A stretch of 64,000 bases of DNA from NCBI GenBank assembly GCA_965231765.1, contig OZ246887.1:3596001-3660000 (forward strand), in the 5' to 3' direction. The stretch comes from JAAXHF01 sp963665955 (lineage in GTDB: Bacteria; Desulfobacterota; Binatia; Bin18). This document shows positions 1 through 7,970 of this stretch, piece after piece (the first letter of the stretch is position 1; each line of letters begins with the position of its first letter). Made by a program: the position numbers and the translations under genes. The notes below the pieces were generated by a model, which saw only the letters and a list, made by a program, of their open reading frames with translations, was not told the origin of the DNA and made no database searches.

Positions 1-1459
1 GCGATTTTAAGGCGGCAGACATCGTTCCCCGCCCTTTATACGTCACCAGCCGCAGGAATTGATCCGTCCCCTCAAGCACATGGGACAAGATCGCTTCGCT
101 GCTCTTGGGGCCCACGCCTTCCAAGAGCAGCAACACCCGGTGCCACGACACGGCGTCGAGCGGGTTGGCAATGATACGCAGATGAGCCAGGACATCTTTG
201 ATATGGGTGGTTTCAATAAACTTGAAGCCACCGCGTTTGACAAACTGAAGGTTCCGCTTGCTCAGCTCAATTTCTAAATCAAACGAATGAAAACTGGAGC
301 GAAAGAGTATCGCAATCTCAGGCAGTGGCACGCCAGATTCGTGCAGCTCCAGAATCTTCTGACCAACAAAGCGTGACTGGTAGCGTTCGCTCTCGGCCTC
401 AACCAGGACCGGCTTGACGCCTTCCTCACGGCGGGTGAATAGGTTTTTGGTATAACTTTCTTTGGCCTGGAGAATGATTTCATTCGACAGATCAAGAATC
501 GGCTGGGTGCTGCGATAGTTCTCTTCCAGTTTAATGATTTGTGTATCGGGAAAGAGGTCCGGAAACTCAAAAATATTGTGCACGGTTGCGCCGCGAAAGC
601 TATAAATCGACTGAGCATCATCCCCAACAGCCATGACATTATTGTGCGAATGGGCGAGCAGCCGGATAATATCGGCCTGCAAGCGGTTGGTGTCCTGGTA
701 CTCGTCAACCATGATGTAGCGGAAGGTGTGTGACAGCCGTTCCGCTACTTGCGGATGATTGCGCAGTAAGTCGCGTAGATAGGTCAGCAAATCATCGTAG
801 TCGAGCAGACTGCGCTCCAGCTTATAACTGCGGTAGTGTTCCTCTATCTGGCTCAGTTCATCCAGCTCATTGAGCAGATGTGGAAACTGTTCATCCAGAA
901 TCGCGGCCACCTCACAGGTTTTATTGGCGGCCAGGCTGACGATTTCCATGATGGTATTCTTGCGGGGAAAGCGGCGGTCTTTTTTATCCAGGCCCATGCG
1001 ACTGCGGATCAGATTGATCACATCTTCAGAGTCGCTCCGGTCGAGAATCGTAAACGAGTTGGCAAAACCCAACAGCTTGGCGTAGCGGCGCAAAATTGTA
1101 TTGGCAAAGGAATGAAAGGTGCCGCCGGTGACGCGATCACAGCGGTTGCCCAATAACTCCTCAGCCCGCTGCAACATCTCTTCAGCCGACCGGCGAGTAA
1201 AAGTCATCAGCAGGATTGAAGCCGGGTCAATGCCCTCCTCAACCATACGCGCCAAGCGGAAAACCAGGGTCCGCGTCTTACCACTGCCCGCTCCAGCCAG
1301 AACGAGCAGGGGACCCTGGTGGGTCGCCGCTGCCGTGTACTGTGAGGGATTCAGTTCCTCCTGATAGTTAATCAGGAAACGCGTGGGTTGGTCGTCGGAC
1401 TCTTGACGCAGCTTATATCTTAAAGGTTGGGTTTCGTCACTCACCGCTCCGCTCTCCAT
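1..1459 (-). CDS. UvrD/PcrA/Rep-type ATP-dependent DNA helicase (3' end cut by window edge)
   Basis: Superfamily 1A 3'-5' DNA helicase, expected to unwind DNA in the cytoplasm during repair or replication restart. The minus-strand frame stays open to position 1, so the C-terminus lies outside the window. Visible motifs, in order: a Q-motif-like stretch NPSQYTAA, the Walker A loop GAGSGKTR about 65 residues in, a TFTRRSAEEML motif Ia, Walker B VDEYQDTN, motif III GDDAQSIYSFRGA and motif IV-like ENYRST. These define the UvrD/PcrA/Rep family. The first ATG is at 1459. An in-frame GTG at 1444, with GGAG about ten bases upstream, is an equally good start. It is divergent from the TusA-like gene. 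UvrD, PcrA and Rep cannot be told apart without the C-terminus, so no symbol is given. Confidence 0.93.
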   Translation of the reverse strand, partial: MESGAVSDETQPLRYKLRQESDDQPTRFLINYQEELNPSQYTAAATHQGPLLVLAGAGSGKTRTLVFRLARMVEEGIDPASILLMTFTRRSAEEMLQRAEELLGNRCDRVTGGTFHSFANTILRRYAKLLGFANSFTILDRSDSEDVINLIRSRMGLDKKDRRFPRKNTIMEIVSLAANKTCEVAAILDEQFPHLLNELDELSQIEEHYRSYKLERSLLDYDDLLTYLRDLLRNHPQVAERLSHTFRYIMVDEYQDTNRLQADIIRLLAHSHNNVMAVGDDAQSIYSFRGATVHNIFEFPDLFPDTQIIKLEENYRSTQPILDLSNEIILQAKESYTKNLFTRREEGVKPVLVEAESERYQSRFVGQKILELHESGVPLPEIAILFRSSFHSFDLEIELSKRNLQFVKRGGFKFIETTHIKDVLAHLRIIANPLDAVSWHRVLLLLEGVGPKSSEAILSHVLEGTDQFLRLVTYKGRGTMSAALKS

Positions 1460-1514
1460 TCTGCCGCTCAGGCTTTGGCTGCTGTACAGCTACCCAGCAT
1501 AGCGGAAAAGCTGC

Positions 1515-1580
1515 CTGTCGTCAGCGGCTCGGCCATAGTTGTCTGGCCCTGTGGCCGTCTGCCTGATGGGCTGACGACAG
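1515..1580. repeat. Inverted repeat between divergent genes, possible structured RNA or regulatory element
   Basis: CTGTCGTCAGC at 1515-1525 is matched perfectly by its reverse complement GCTGACGACAG at 1570-1580. The 44-base interior has further short complementary GGCC tracts, so the transcript could form a branched hairpin. It lies in the gap between the divergent helicase and TusA-like genes. No T-run follows, so it is not a simple intrinsic terminator. It could be a palindromic mobile remnant or a leader structure for the downstream operon. Confidence 0.45.
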
Positions 1581-1607
1581 AACACTTCTCTGCTATGTAC
1601 ACAGCCA

Positions 1608-1877
1608 ATGGCCCAAAAGACCGAACAGATGAATCTACACGGCGTTAAATGCCCCCTGAACTGGGCCAAGGCGAAGGTCCGCTTGGAATACCTGGAACGC
1701 GGCGATCTGTTGGAGCTACTGATTGACGATGCCAAAGGACGGCGCGATATTCCACGTGCTGCCGAAGCTGAGGGTTATGTCATTGTGGATATCGACGAAT
1801 TGTCCGGTCCTGCCGATTCTACTAACTCGGTTGACCCTGAAAAAGTAAACCACTGGCGCATTCTGATTGAAAAGTAG
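1608..1877 (+). CDS. TusA/SirA-family sulfurtransferase-like protein
   Basis: 89-residue protein of the TusA (SirA/YeeD) family, small cytoplasmic sulfur carriers that accept persulfide sulfur on one Cys and pass it to partners. The N-terminal LHGVKCPLNWAKAK matches the family signature, with the sulfur-carrying Cys at residue 15 followed by Pro. The stretch GDLLELLIDDAKGRRDIPRAAEAEG fits the family's beta-alpha-beta fold in pieces. The start is either ATG 1608 or ATG 1629, which begins MNLHGVKC; neither has a strong ribosome binding site. It precedes a 50-residue ORF and two PQQ dehydrogenases on the same strand, so it may share their transcript. A role in their maturation is only a guess, and family members outside tRNA thiolation are mostly uncharacterised. 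Confidence 0.8.
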   Translation: MAQKTEQMNLHGVKCPLNWAKAKVRLEYLERGDLLELLIDDAKGRRDIPRAAEAEGYVIVDIDELSGPADSTNSVDPEKVNHWRILIEK

Positions 1878-1891
1878 CAAAGGAGATCCGC

Positions 1892-2044
1892 ATGCAACCC
1901 AACCCTATCCAAATTACGGCCTTGCCTGTCTTTGCTTTGCTCCGGACCCCAATCGTCAATAGCGCCGAGCCTCTCTCCCCAGACCGGCCGCTTGAAGGCC
2001 GCCTCGACTTTGAGGCCAAATTCGTCACCGAACACGGGCAATAG
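1892..2044 (+). CDS. Small ORF, 50 residues, hypothetical
   Basis: A 50-codon ORF beginning MQPNPIQITALPVFALL and ending FVTEHGQ. A strong Shine-Dalgarno AAAGGAGAT sits eight bases before the ATG, and the ORF exactly fills the gap between the TusA-like gene (14 bases upstream) and the first PQQ dehydrogenase (27 bases downstream). It has no cysteine, no signal peptide and no clear membrane segment. I recognise no family. The ribosome binding site and operon position argue that it is translated, perhaps as a small accessory or leader peptide. Confidence 0.45.
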   Translation: MQPNPIQITALPVFALLRTPIVNSAEPLSPDRPLEGRLDFEAKFVTEHGQ

Positions 2045-2071
2045 GGTCAATACACAGTAAAGGAAGAGCGT

Positions 2072-3991
2072 ATGCACAGCACAAGGATTGCACTGAACGG
2101 ATTTGCCTCATTTGCCGCGTTTGCCCTGCTGATGTTCGCCAGCTCTCACGCCTGGGCTGTCAATATGCCCGCACCAGATGGCGCGGCGCTGTACACAGAG
2201 CACTGTGCCAAGTGCCACGACACAGTCGCCCGAGCACCAAAATTTAAGATGATGCAGAAGCTGCCGCCCGAGTTCATCATGCGTTCGCTTGAGGCAGGCA
2301 AGATGCTTTTTCAAGGCATCATGCGAACCAAGGCCGAACGCACGGCGATTGCAAGCTATGTCTCTGAGAAAGAGTTTGGCGCGGCAGGCAGCGAGCAGCA
2401 ACCGTCGTGGACGTATTGTTCTTTGCTGCCTGGTCAGCTGAAAGATCCGGTTGACGGCGCGCATTGGAATGGCTGGGGTGGCGATGTCACCAACTCTCGA
2501 TTCCAGTCGGCTGAAAAGGCTGGCATGACTGCTGCCGATATTCCCAATCTCAAACTCAAATGGTCGTTTGGCCTGCCGCTGCACTATCAAACCTCGCAGC
2601 CGACGGTGTTTGGTGGGCGCGTGTACATCGGCAGCATGGATGGGGTCGTCTTCTCCATGGATGCCAAGACGGGCTGTTTGTACTGGGCTTTGCGAACGCA
2701 GGCCGGAGTGCGTTCGACGATCAACGTTGGGCCGCTTGAAGGCACCGATCCACCGCGTTATGTCGCTTATTTTGGCGATGTCGAAACCAATATGTATGCA
2801 GTCGATGCCCGGACTGGCAAAGTCGTATGGAAAACCAAGATTGGTGAACATGTGACGGCTCGTATCACTGGTGGACCTGCCCGGCACGAGAACCGTCTGT
2901 ACGTCGGTATCTCTTCGGTTGAAGAAGCTACGGGCGGGGAAGCGACATATGAGTGTTGTAGCTTCCGGGGCAGTGTGAATGCGCTGAATGCCACAACTGG
3001 TGAGCTGGTGTGGAAAAGCTATACGGTTGATCCAGCAGTCAAAGTCCGCAAGAACAAAATTGGTGTGCAGCTGTGGGGGCCGTCTGGGGTTGGTGTATGG
3101 GCGACGCCGACGCTCGATCTGAAACTGAAGCGTGTGTACGTCACGACTGGCGATAATTACTCCGACCCAGCCTCGCTGACGAGCGATGCAATGATGGCGT
3201 TTGAGATGGAGACCGGCAAGCATATCTGGACCCGGCAATTCACGGTCGGGGATGCGTTTAATCTGGCATGTGAATCCGGCGATGATACCAACTGTCCAGA
3301 GGCTCGAGGGCCAGATTTAGACTTCGGCTCATCGGCGATCTTGCGGGCTTTACCAGATGGCAAACGGGTGCTCTTAGCCGGGCAAAAGTCGGGTGTCGTA
3401 CACGCGGTTGATCCAGATCAAGATGGCAAGATCCTGTGGCAACAACGGGCTGGCGCAGGAGGCATCTTAGGCGGTATTCAGTGGGGACCGGCGGCGGATG
3501 CAGAAAATATCTATGTGGCCTTATCAGATGTCGCCGTAAACTTGGTCCGGGATGAACGCGGGACACGAACCTCGATTGACAATAGCAAAGGCGGCGGCAT
3601 TGCTGCGTATCGTATTGCGGACGGAGAAAAGCTGTGGTTTACCCCGCCACCGGGATGTAATGGTAAGGAAAATTGCAGTCCAGCCCAGTCGGCGGCTATC
3701 TCGGTGCTGCCTGGGGTAGTATTTTCCGGTTCCGTCGATGGTCACTTCCGGGCCTATTCGACCCAAGGCGGAAGCATTGTCTGGGACTATGATACCGCCC
3801 AAGAATACTACTCAGTCAATGACGTGGATACCAAAGGCGGCTCGCTCGACGGCCCAGGCCCGACGGTGGCTGATGGCATGCTGTATGTGTACACCGGCTA
3901 TGGCTTCTGGGGTGGCATGCCCGGCAATGCGCTTTTGGCGTTCCATGTTGACGGGCAGGGGCAAGAAAACGGAACAGCAAAAAAAGAGTAA
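2072..3991 (+). CDS. Cytochrome c-PQQ dehydrogenase, polyvinyl-alcohol dehydrogenase type (copy 1)
   Basis: Periplasmic quinohemoprotein that oxidises alcohols with pyrroloquinoline quinone and passes electrons to its own haem c. Residues 1-30 form a Sec signal peptide ending SSHAWA. A c-type haem motif CAKCH lies at residues 45-49. From about residue 120 come repeated beta-propeller blades, with motifs such as AKTGCLYWA, ARTGKVVWK and GQKSGVVHAVD. The N-terminal haem followed by PQQ blades is the order of polyvinyl-alcohol dehydrogenase (EC 1.1.2.6); most other quinohemoproteins carry haem at the C-terminus. A vicinal Cys pair in YECCSF resembles the disulfide ring near PQQ in this superfamily. 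The start has GGAAG upstream. A close paralogue follows after 20 bases. The true substrate is unknown; secondary alcohols or polymers are plausible. Confidence 0.85.
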   Translation: MHSTRIALNGFASFAAFALLMFASSHAWAVNMPAPDGAALYTEHCAKCHDTVARAPKFKMMQKLPPEFIMRSLEAGKMLFQGIMRTKAERTAIASYVSEKEFGAAGSEQQPSWTYCSLLPGQLKDPVDGAHWNGWGGDVTNSRFQSAEKAGMTAADIPNLKLKWSFGLPLHYQTSQPTVFGGRVYIGSMDGVVFSMDAKTGCLYWALRTQAGVRSTINVGPLEGTDPPRYVAYFGDVETNMYAVDARTGKVVWKTKIGEHVTARITGGPARHENRLYVGISSVEEATGGEATYECCSFRGSVNALNATTGELVWKSYTVDPAVKVRKNKIGVQLWGPSGVGVWATPTLDLKLKRVYVTTGDNYSDPASLTSDAMMAFEMETGKHIWTRQFTVGDAFNLACESGDDTNCPEARGPDLDFGSSAILRALPDGKRVLLAGQKSGVVHAVDPDQDGKILWQQRAGAGGILGGIQWGPAADAENIYVALSDVAVNLVRDERGTRTSIDNSKGGGIAAYRIADGEKLWFTPPPGCNGKENCSPAQSAAISVLPGVVFSGSVDGHFRAYSTQGGSIVWDYDTAQEYYSVNDVDTKGGSLDGPGPTVADGMLYVYTGYGFWGGMPGNALLAFHVDGQGQENGTAKKE

Positions 3992-4011
3992 TGAAAAACA
4001 AGGAGGAAGAC

Positions 4012-5931
4012 ATGTATCGGAGAGGGATTCTACTGGCTGCATCAGTATGTGTCATGCTGATGAGCGGGCCAGCTTGGGCTGTTGTCGCGGCCGGACCAGA
4101 CGGCGAAGTGCTGTATAGCGAGCACTGTGGTAAGTGCCATGGCTCTGTGGCCAGAGCACCCAAATTGGAGGTCATGAAAAAATTGCCGCCCGAGTTCATT
4201 ATGCGCTCGCTGGAGACTGGCAAGATGGTCTTCCAAGGTGCCATGCGGACCAGGGTGGAGCGGACCTCTATTGCCGACTTTATCTCGGACAAAGAGTTTG
4301 GCACGGCTCGGGATGATGAGGCGGCCTCATGGACGTATTGTTCGCTGTTGCCGGGACAGCTTGAGGACCCGAACGCAACGGCCAACTGGAATGGCTGGGG
4401 CGGTGATATCACCAATTCGCGCTTTCAATCCGCTGAAAAGGCTGGTTTGTCGGCGGCCGACGTTCCCAATCTCAAGTTGAAATGGTCGTTTGGCTTGCCC
4501 ATGAACTATCAAACCTCTCAGCCAACGATATTTGGTGGCCGCGTGTATATTGGCAGCATGAAGGGCGTCGTGTACTCCCTGAACGCCAAGACGGGCTGTT
4601 TGTACTGGGCGTATGCAACTGGGGCTGGCGTGCGTTCTACGACAACCATCAGCCAGATCGAGGGCAGCGACCCGCCCCGCTATGCGGCGTATTTTGGTGA
4701 CATTGAGCGTCACATCTATGCGCTGGATGCCCGGACCGGCAAACTCCTGTGGAAAACCCAAATTGAGCAGCACATGACCGGGCGGATCACTGGTGGGCCG
4801 GTCGTGCACGAGAATCGGGTATACGCCGGTGTGTCGTCGTTTGAAGAAGGCGCGGGCGGCGAAGCGGACTACGAATGTTGCACCTTCCGGGGCAGCGTGT
4901 CTGCGCTCAATGCGAGCACGGGGGAAGTGATCTGGAAGGCGTATACGATTCCTGAGCCATCGAAAAAAGTCAAAAAGAATAGGATTGGTACCCAGTTGTG
5001 GGGGCCATCTGGATCGGGGGTGTGGGCCACCCCAACGTTGGATGTGAAGCTCAAACGAGTGTATATCACTACTGGAGATAATTATTCTGACCCGCCGGAT
5101 GGCACCAGTGATGCGATGATGGCGTTTGATATGGAGACCGGCAAACATATCTGGACCCAGCAGTTTACGGCGGGCGATGCGTTTAATATCGGCTGTGAAT
5201 CTGAGGATGATACTAACTGCCCGGATGCCAGAGGGCCAGATGTGGATTTCGGTTCTTCGGCTATTCTGCGGACCTTACCCAGCGGGAAACGTGTTCTGCT
5301 GGCCGGGCAAAAATCGGGTGTTGTGCATGCGGTCGATCCTGATCAGGACGGCAAGATCCTGTGGCAGCAGCGGGCTGGAGCGGGTGGTATCCTGGGTGGT
5401 ATTCAGTGGGGACCGGCGGCTGATGAAGCCAATATTTATGTTGCTTTGTCCGACGTTGAGGTCAACCTCAGACGCTCGCGGGAGGGCTCGATCACAACCT
5501 CAATTGATAACACAAAAGGTGGTGGAATCACCGCCTACAGTATTGAGACCGGCGAGCAACTGTGGTTCACGCCGCCGCCAGGCTGTGGCGGTAAACCGAA
5601 TTGCAGCCCCGCCCAATCGGCTGCCATATCGGTTCTGCCAGGTGTCGTTTTTTCTGGCTCGGTTGATGGTCATCTGCGAGCGTATTCCACCCAAGATGGT
5701 GCGACTGTCTGGGATTACGATACGGCTCAGGAATATTATTCCGTCAACGATGTCGAGACCAAAGGTGGCTCACTCGACGGTCCGGGTCCGACGATTGCTG
5801 GTGGTATGGTGTACGTCTATACCGGCTACGGCTTCTGGGGCGGTATACCAGGCAATGCGTTGTTGGCCTTTGAAGCCGGAGGGGAAAGCAGCCAGAACGG
5901 CGCAGCTCAGACAAACGGCAAGACACAGTAG
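4012..5931 (+). CDS. Cytochrome c-PQQ dehydrogenase, polyvinyl-alcohol dehydrogenase type (copy 2)
   Basis: Tandem paralogue of the preceding gene, very similar along its whole length. ATG 4012 is preferred over the overlapping ATG at 3991 because AAGGAGGAAG ends just upstream of it and it starts the signal peptide MYRRGILLAASVCVML directly. Haem motif CGKCH is at residues 39-43, then the PQQ propeller with NAKTGCLYWA, the vicinal cysteines in YECCTF and the segment GGGITAYSIETG. Both copies keep the haem ligands and the propeller motifs, so neither looks decayed. Differences cluster in loops (for example TIPEPSKKVKKN against TVDPAVKVRKN), which would suit different substrate ranges. It should be exported and act in the periplasm. 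PQQ synthesis genes are not in the window. Confidence 0.85.
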   Translation: MYRRGILLAASVCVMLMSGPAWAVVAAGPDGEVLYSEHCGKCHGSVARAPKLEVMKKLPPEFIMRSLETGKMVFQGAMRTRVERTSIADFISDKEFGTARDDEAASWTYCSLLPGQLEDPNATANWNGWGGDITNSRFQSAEKAGLSAADVPNLKLKWSFGLPMNYQTSQPTIFGGRVYIGSMKGVVYSLNAKTGCLYWAYATGAGVRSTTTISQIEGSDPPRYAAYFGDIERHIYALDARTGKLLWKTQIEQHMTGRITGGPVVHENRVYAGVSSFEEGAGGEADYECCTFRGSVSALNASTGEVIWKAYTIPEPSKKVKKNRIGTQLWGPSGSGVWATPTLDVKLKRVYITTGDNYSDPPDGTSDAMMAFDMETGKHIWTQQFTAGDAFNIGCESEDDTNCPDARGPDVDFGSSAILRTLPSGKRVLLAGQKSGVVHAVDPDQDGKILWQQRAGAGGILGGIQWGPAADEANIYVALSDVEVNLRRSREGSITTSIDNTKGGGITAYSIETGEQLWFTPPPGCGGKPNCSPAQSAAISVLPGVVFSGSVDGHLRAYSTQDGATVWDYDTAQEYYSVNDVETKGGSLDGPGPTIAGGMVYVYTGYGFWGGIPGNALLAFEAGGESSQNGAAQTNGKTQ

Positions 5932-5981
5932 GGGCAATCGCACTGTCCTCAGTCTTTCCTGAAGACATCTCATTATCCGCT

Positions 5982-6004
5982 TCCCTCGCCCTCAGGGCGA
6001 GGGA
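5982..6004. repeat. Short palindrome between convergent genes
   Basis: TCCCTCGCCCT and its reverse complement AGGGCGAGGGA are separated by one base, giving an 11-bp hairpin about 50 bases past the second PQQ dehydrogenase stop. It faces the convergent selenoprotein gene. A related palindrome lies at 18519-18540. It may act as a transcription terminator or be an interspersed REP-like element. Confidence 0.5.
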
Positions 6005-6081
6005 GAGAACAGACACAGACCCAAGGGCCAAAACCACAACGCTTCACTCAAAATGAACCGGCTTTCCACAAATTTGTCGAA

Positions 6082-6615
6082 TTAGTTTGCTCCCCCTCCA
6101 GTCAGCTTTGTGAGCAACTGATCAAACACCGCATCAGCCCGATGATAGACCTCATCCGAAGTTAAGGGCTGAATAGGATGCTCAACCAGAATAACCTCAA
6201 AATCGGGCAATCCGAGCGCTTTGGCTTGAGCGCGGGCGGCGGTACTAAATTCTGTTGTCGCAAAGACTGCGGAAGGGATCCCAGCTTTTTCAAAAAAGAT
6301 TCCGTCGTGCACACTGCACGTTGTACACGACCCTCAATCGGCAAGGGCTTCAATAACGAGGTCGCACTTCTGCGCCAACTCCTGGCGAGTGCCCTCTGGT
6401 GCCGGTCGGGCGAAGGTTGGTTTCATGCGCCGAATAATCTCTTTGGGCTGAAACTGGGCTCCCAACCGTTCGGCCAAACGATCGAGGAAGAAATCGCCTT
6501 TAGATTTGCTGATATCCAGTAGACCGATGGTTGTGCCTCGTAAGTCCGGTAAGCGTGCTGCCAGCGTTGCTGAGCTCTGGGCTGGAGCTGCGGTTGGGTT
6601 GTAGAGTTTTGCCAT
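6082..6615 (-). CDS. UGSC-family selenoprotein (in-frame UGA read as selenocysteine)
   Basis: 177-residue protein when the in-frame UGA at 6336-6334 is read as selenocysteine 94. The N-terminal 93 residues begin MAKLYNPTA after AAAAGGAGAAATAGCGC and contain GTTIGLLDISKSKGD. They run without a frame change through CDLVIEALAD-U-GSC-TTCSVHDGI into a C-terminal half with GIPSAVFATTEF and EVILVEHPIQPL. U-G-S-C followed by a Ser/His/Asp stretch is the signature of the UGSC (Sec or Cys) family known from bacterial selenoproteome surveys. A stop there would remove the most conserved part. A hairpin suitable as a SECIS follows the UGA. The family is probably a thiol/selenol redox enzyme; the reaction is not established. 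It sits 30 bases after a conserved partner gene on the same strand. Standard gene callers would split it. Confidence 0.85.
6304..6333 (-). promoter_or_regulatory. Candidate bacterial SECIS element
   Basis: Immediately 3' of the UGA codon on the minus strand, CGTGCA (6320-6315) and TGCACG (6311-6306) form a perfect 6-bp stem closing a GTG loop, 13 bases past the UGA. A longer alternative pairs GTCGTGTACA (6331-6322) with TGTGCACGAC (6313-6304), with one G-U pair. Spacing of the first form and a G in the apical loop match the requirements known for SelB-binding bacterial SECIS hairpins. Confidence 0.6.
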
Positions 6616-6645
6616 GCGCTATTTCTCCTTTTTGATTGCTGGGTG

Positions 6646-7725
6646 TTACTTCTCGTCAATCGGGACGGTCACTAACTGGCTGCTGCCCGCGCCGCCACCC
6701 CAGCCACACATATGGACGGAGAAGCGACCGGCTGTCCCGCCGGCTACTGCGATAATAATATTGTCTGGCGAGGAGACCTTTGGAATCAATGTGTCATCCC
6801 TGCTCGCGTCAAGCCAGCCTGGCAAACGCTCGCGCGCCAGGCCTTCACTGCCATCCGGGCCAGGCAGCAGTTCGTGGAGCGGTCGGCGGACGTTTTCGTA
6901 TAAAAACCGTTTCACTGCCTGTTTGTTCATTTTATCCGCAGCCATTGTTTTGGCATGTTCTGGGCCAATGACGACCAGATAATTTGCTGACAGATACGTC
7001 TTATCGCTCCAGCCGACGGCCATGCTGGCACCAATGGTACTCAAGATGCCTCGGGCCGTCCGACTGCCATGATTGCTGATACATTGGGGCGCGTCACAGC
7101 AATACACACTCACCGTGCTCTGCTCCTTGTCATAGCCACGCTCGACATGCAAAGGCTCCCAGGGGCTGACTTCCTCATACTCTCCAATGCAATAGGTATA
7201 TTTACCTGGATGGCCCATGGCAGACTTGTCGATTTCTCCAGGCTGTGCACCGCCAAGATTGACCATGATCAAACGCAGTGCTCGTCCTATTGTCGCGTTT
7301 GCCCGCCAGCCCGAGCCAAATACACCAGTCGCGCAATTAATATCAAGCTGCTGTCGAATAGGACCATTGACGATAAAAAGCGGAGTCGCTGTGTGCGTTG
7401 TGCCTTGCACGCCGTGCAAGTTCGCCCGCTCATCACACATGGCTTGGACACCAGCCATGACAACAGGCAGATAAGCGGGTTTACAGCCAGCCATGACAGC
7501 ATTGACAGCGATCTTCTCGACGGTGGCTTGGCCATAGTTTGGTGGGACGAGGGCAATGACTTCGTCAGTCGGCCGTTTGGTCGCAGCCAACATACGCTGC
7601 ATGCGTTCTTCGGTCGGAGGAACAACAGGCAGCCCGTCGGTAACACCCTGATCAAAGTAGAATTCAATCAGGTCTGTTTCGTCTCCAAGTTCGTAGCCTT
7701 GTGTGTCGTGTGCTTCTTGTGTCAT
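6646..7725 (-). CDS. Conserved protein of unknown function, partner of the UGSC selenoprotein
   Basis: 359-residue soluble protein with no signal peptide or membrane segment. I do not recognise a named family with certainty. Visible features are GLPVVPPTEERMQRML near the N-terminus, VEKIAVNAVMAGCKP, a GWRANATIGRALRL stretch, HPGKYTYCIGEYEE, a cysteine-rich YCCDAPQC and a glycine-rich end CGWGGGAGSSQ. The start is ATG 7725 with GGAGAAG upstream. It lies 30 bases upstream of the selenoprotein gene on the same strand, so the two are very likely co-transcribed and co-translated. The several cysteines and the pairing with a UGSC protein suggest joint work in a thiol or selenol reaction. That is inference from context only. 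Confidence 0.75.
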   Translation of the reverse strand: MTQEAHDTQGYELGDETDLIEFYFDQGVTDGLPVVPPTEERMQRMLAATKRPTDEVIALVPPNYGQATVEKIAVNAVMAGCKPAYLPVVMAGVQAMCDERANLHGVQGTTHTATPLFIVNGPIRQQLDINCATGVFGSGWRANATIGRALRLIMVNLGGAQPGEIDKSAMGHPGKYTYCIGEYEEVSPWEPLHVERGYDKEQSTVSVYCCDAPQCISNHGSRTARGILSTIGASMAVGWSDKTYLSANYLVVIGPEHAKTMAADKMNKQAVKRFLYENVRRPLHELLPGPDGSEGLARERLPGWLDASRDDTLIPKVSSPDNIIIAVAGGTAGRFSVHMCGWGGGAGSSQLVTVPIDEK

Positions 7726-7970
7726 AAGATCTTCTCCGCTCGCAGCCTATCTTGTGTATGGTATTTTCTGCAAGTTCTGGGACCATCTTTACGCGTTCCA
7801 GCGTGGTTTCAGCTTGAATCTCGGAGGGGTACAAGCCCCGAAGCTGACTTCGTTCTGAGGGCTTGGGGAGCAGAAGGGGAAAGAGCCCAGCAACTATTTG
7901 CATGCGGTCAGAAAGCGCATGGCAAGTGTCTGAAACGGCTTATAAGGAGCGTAATATATCGGAAAAGTGA

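Noticed and set aside
274..708. A 144-residue minus-strand ORF
   Set aside because: It is a shadow of the UvrD-type helicase in another frame; the helicase frame itself is open to the window edge and has all the motifs.
2108..3238. Long minus-strand ORF of 376 residues
   Set aside because: Antisense shadow of the first PQQ dehydrogenase, with no protein-family features.
6082..6312. Separate 76-residue ORF starting with GTG at 6312
   Set aside because: It is the C-terminal half of the UGSC selenoprotein in the same frame; its apparent start is an internal GTG after the Sec codon.
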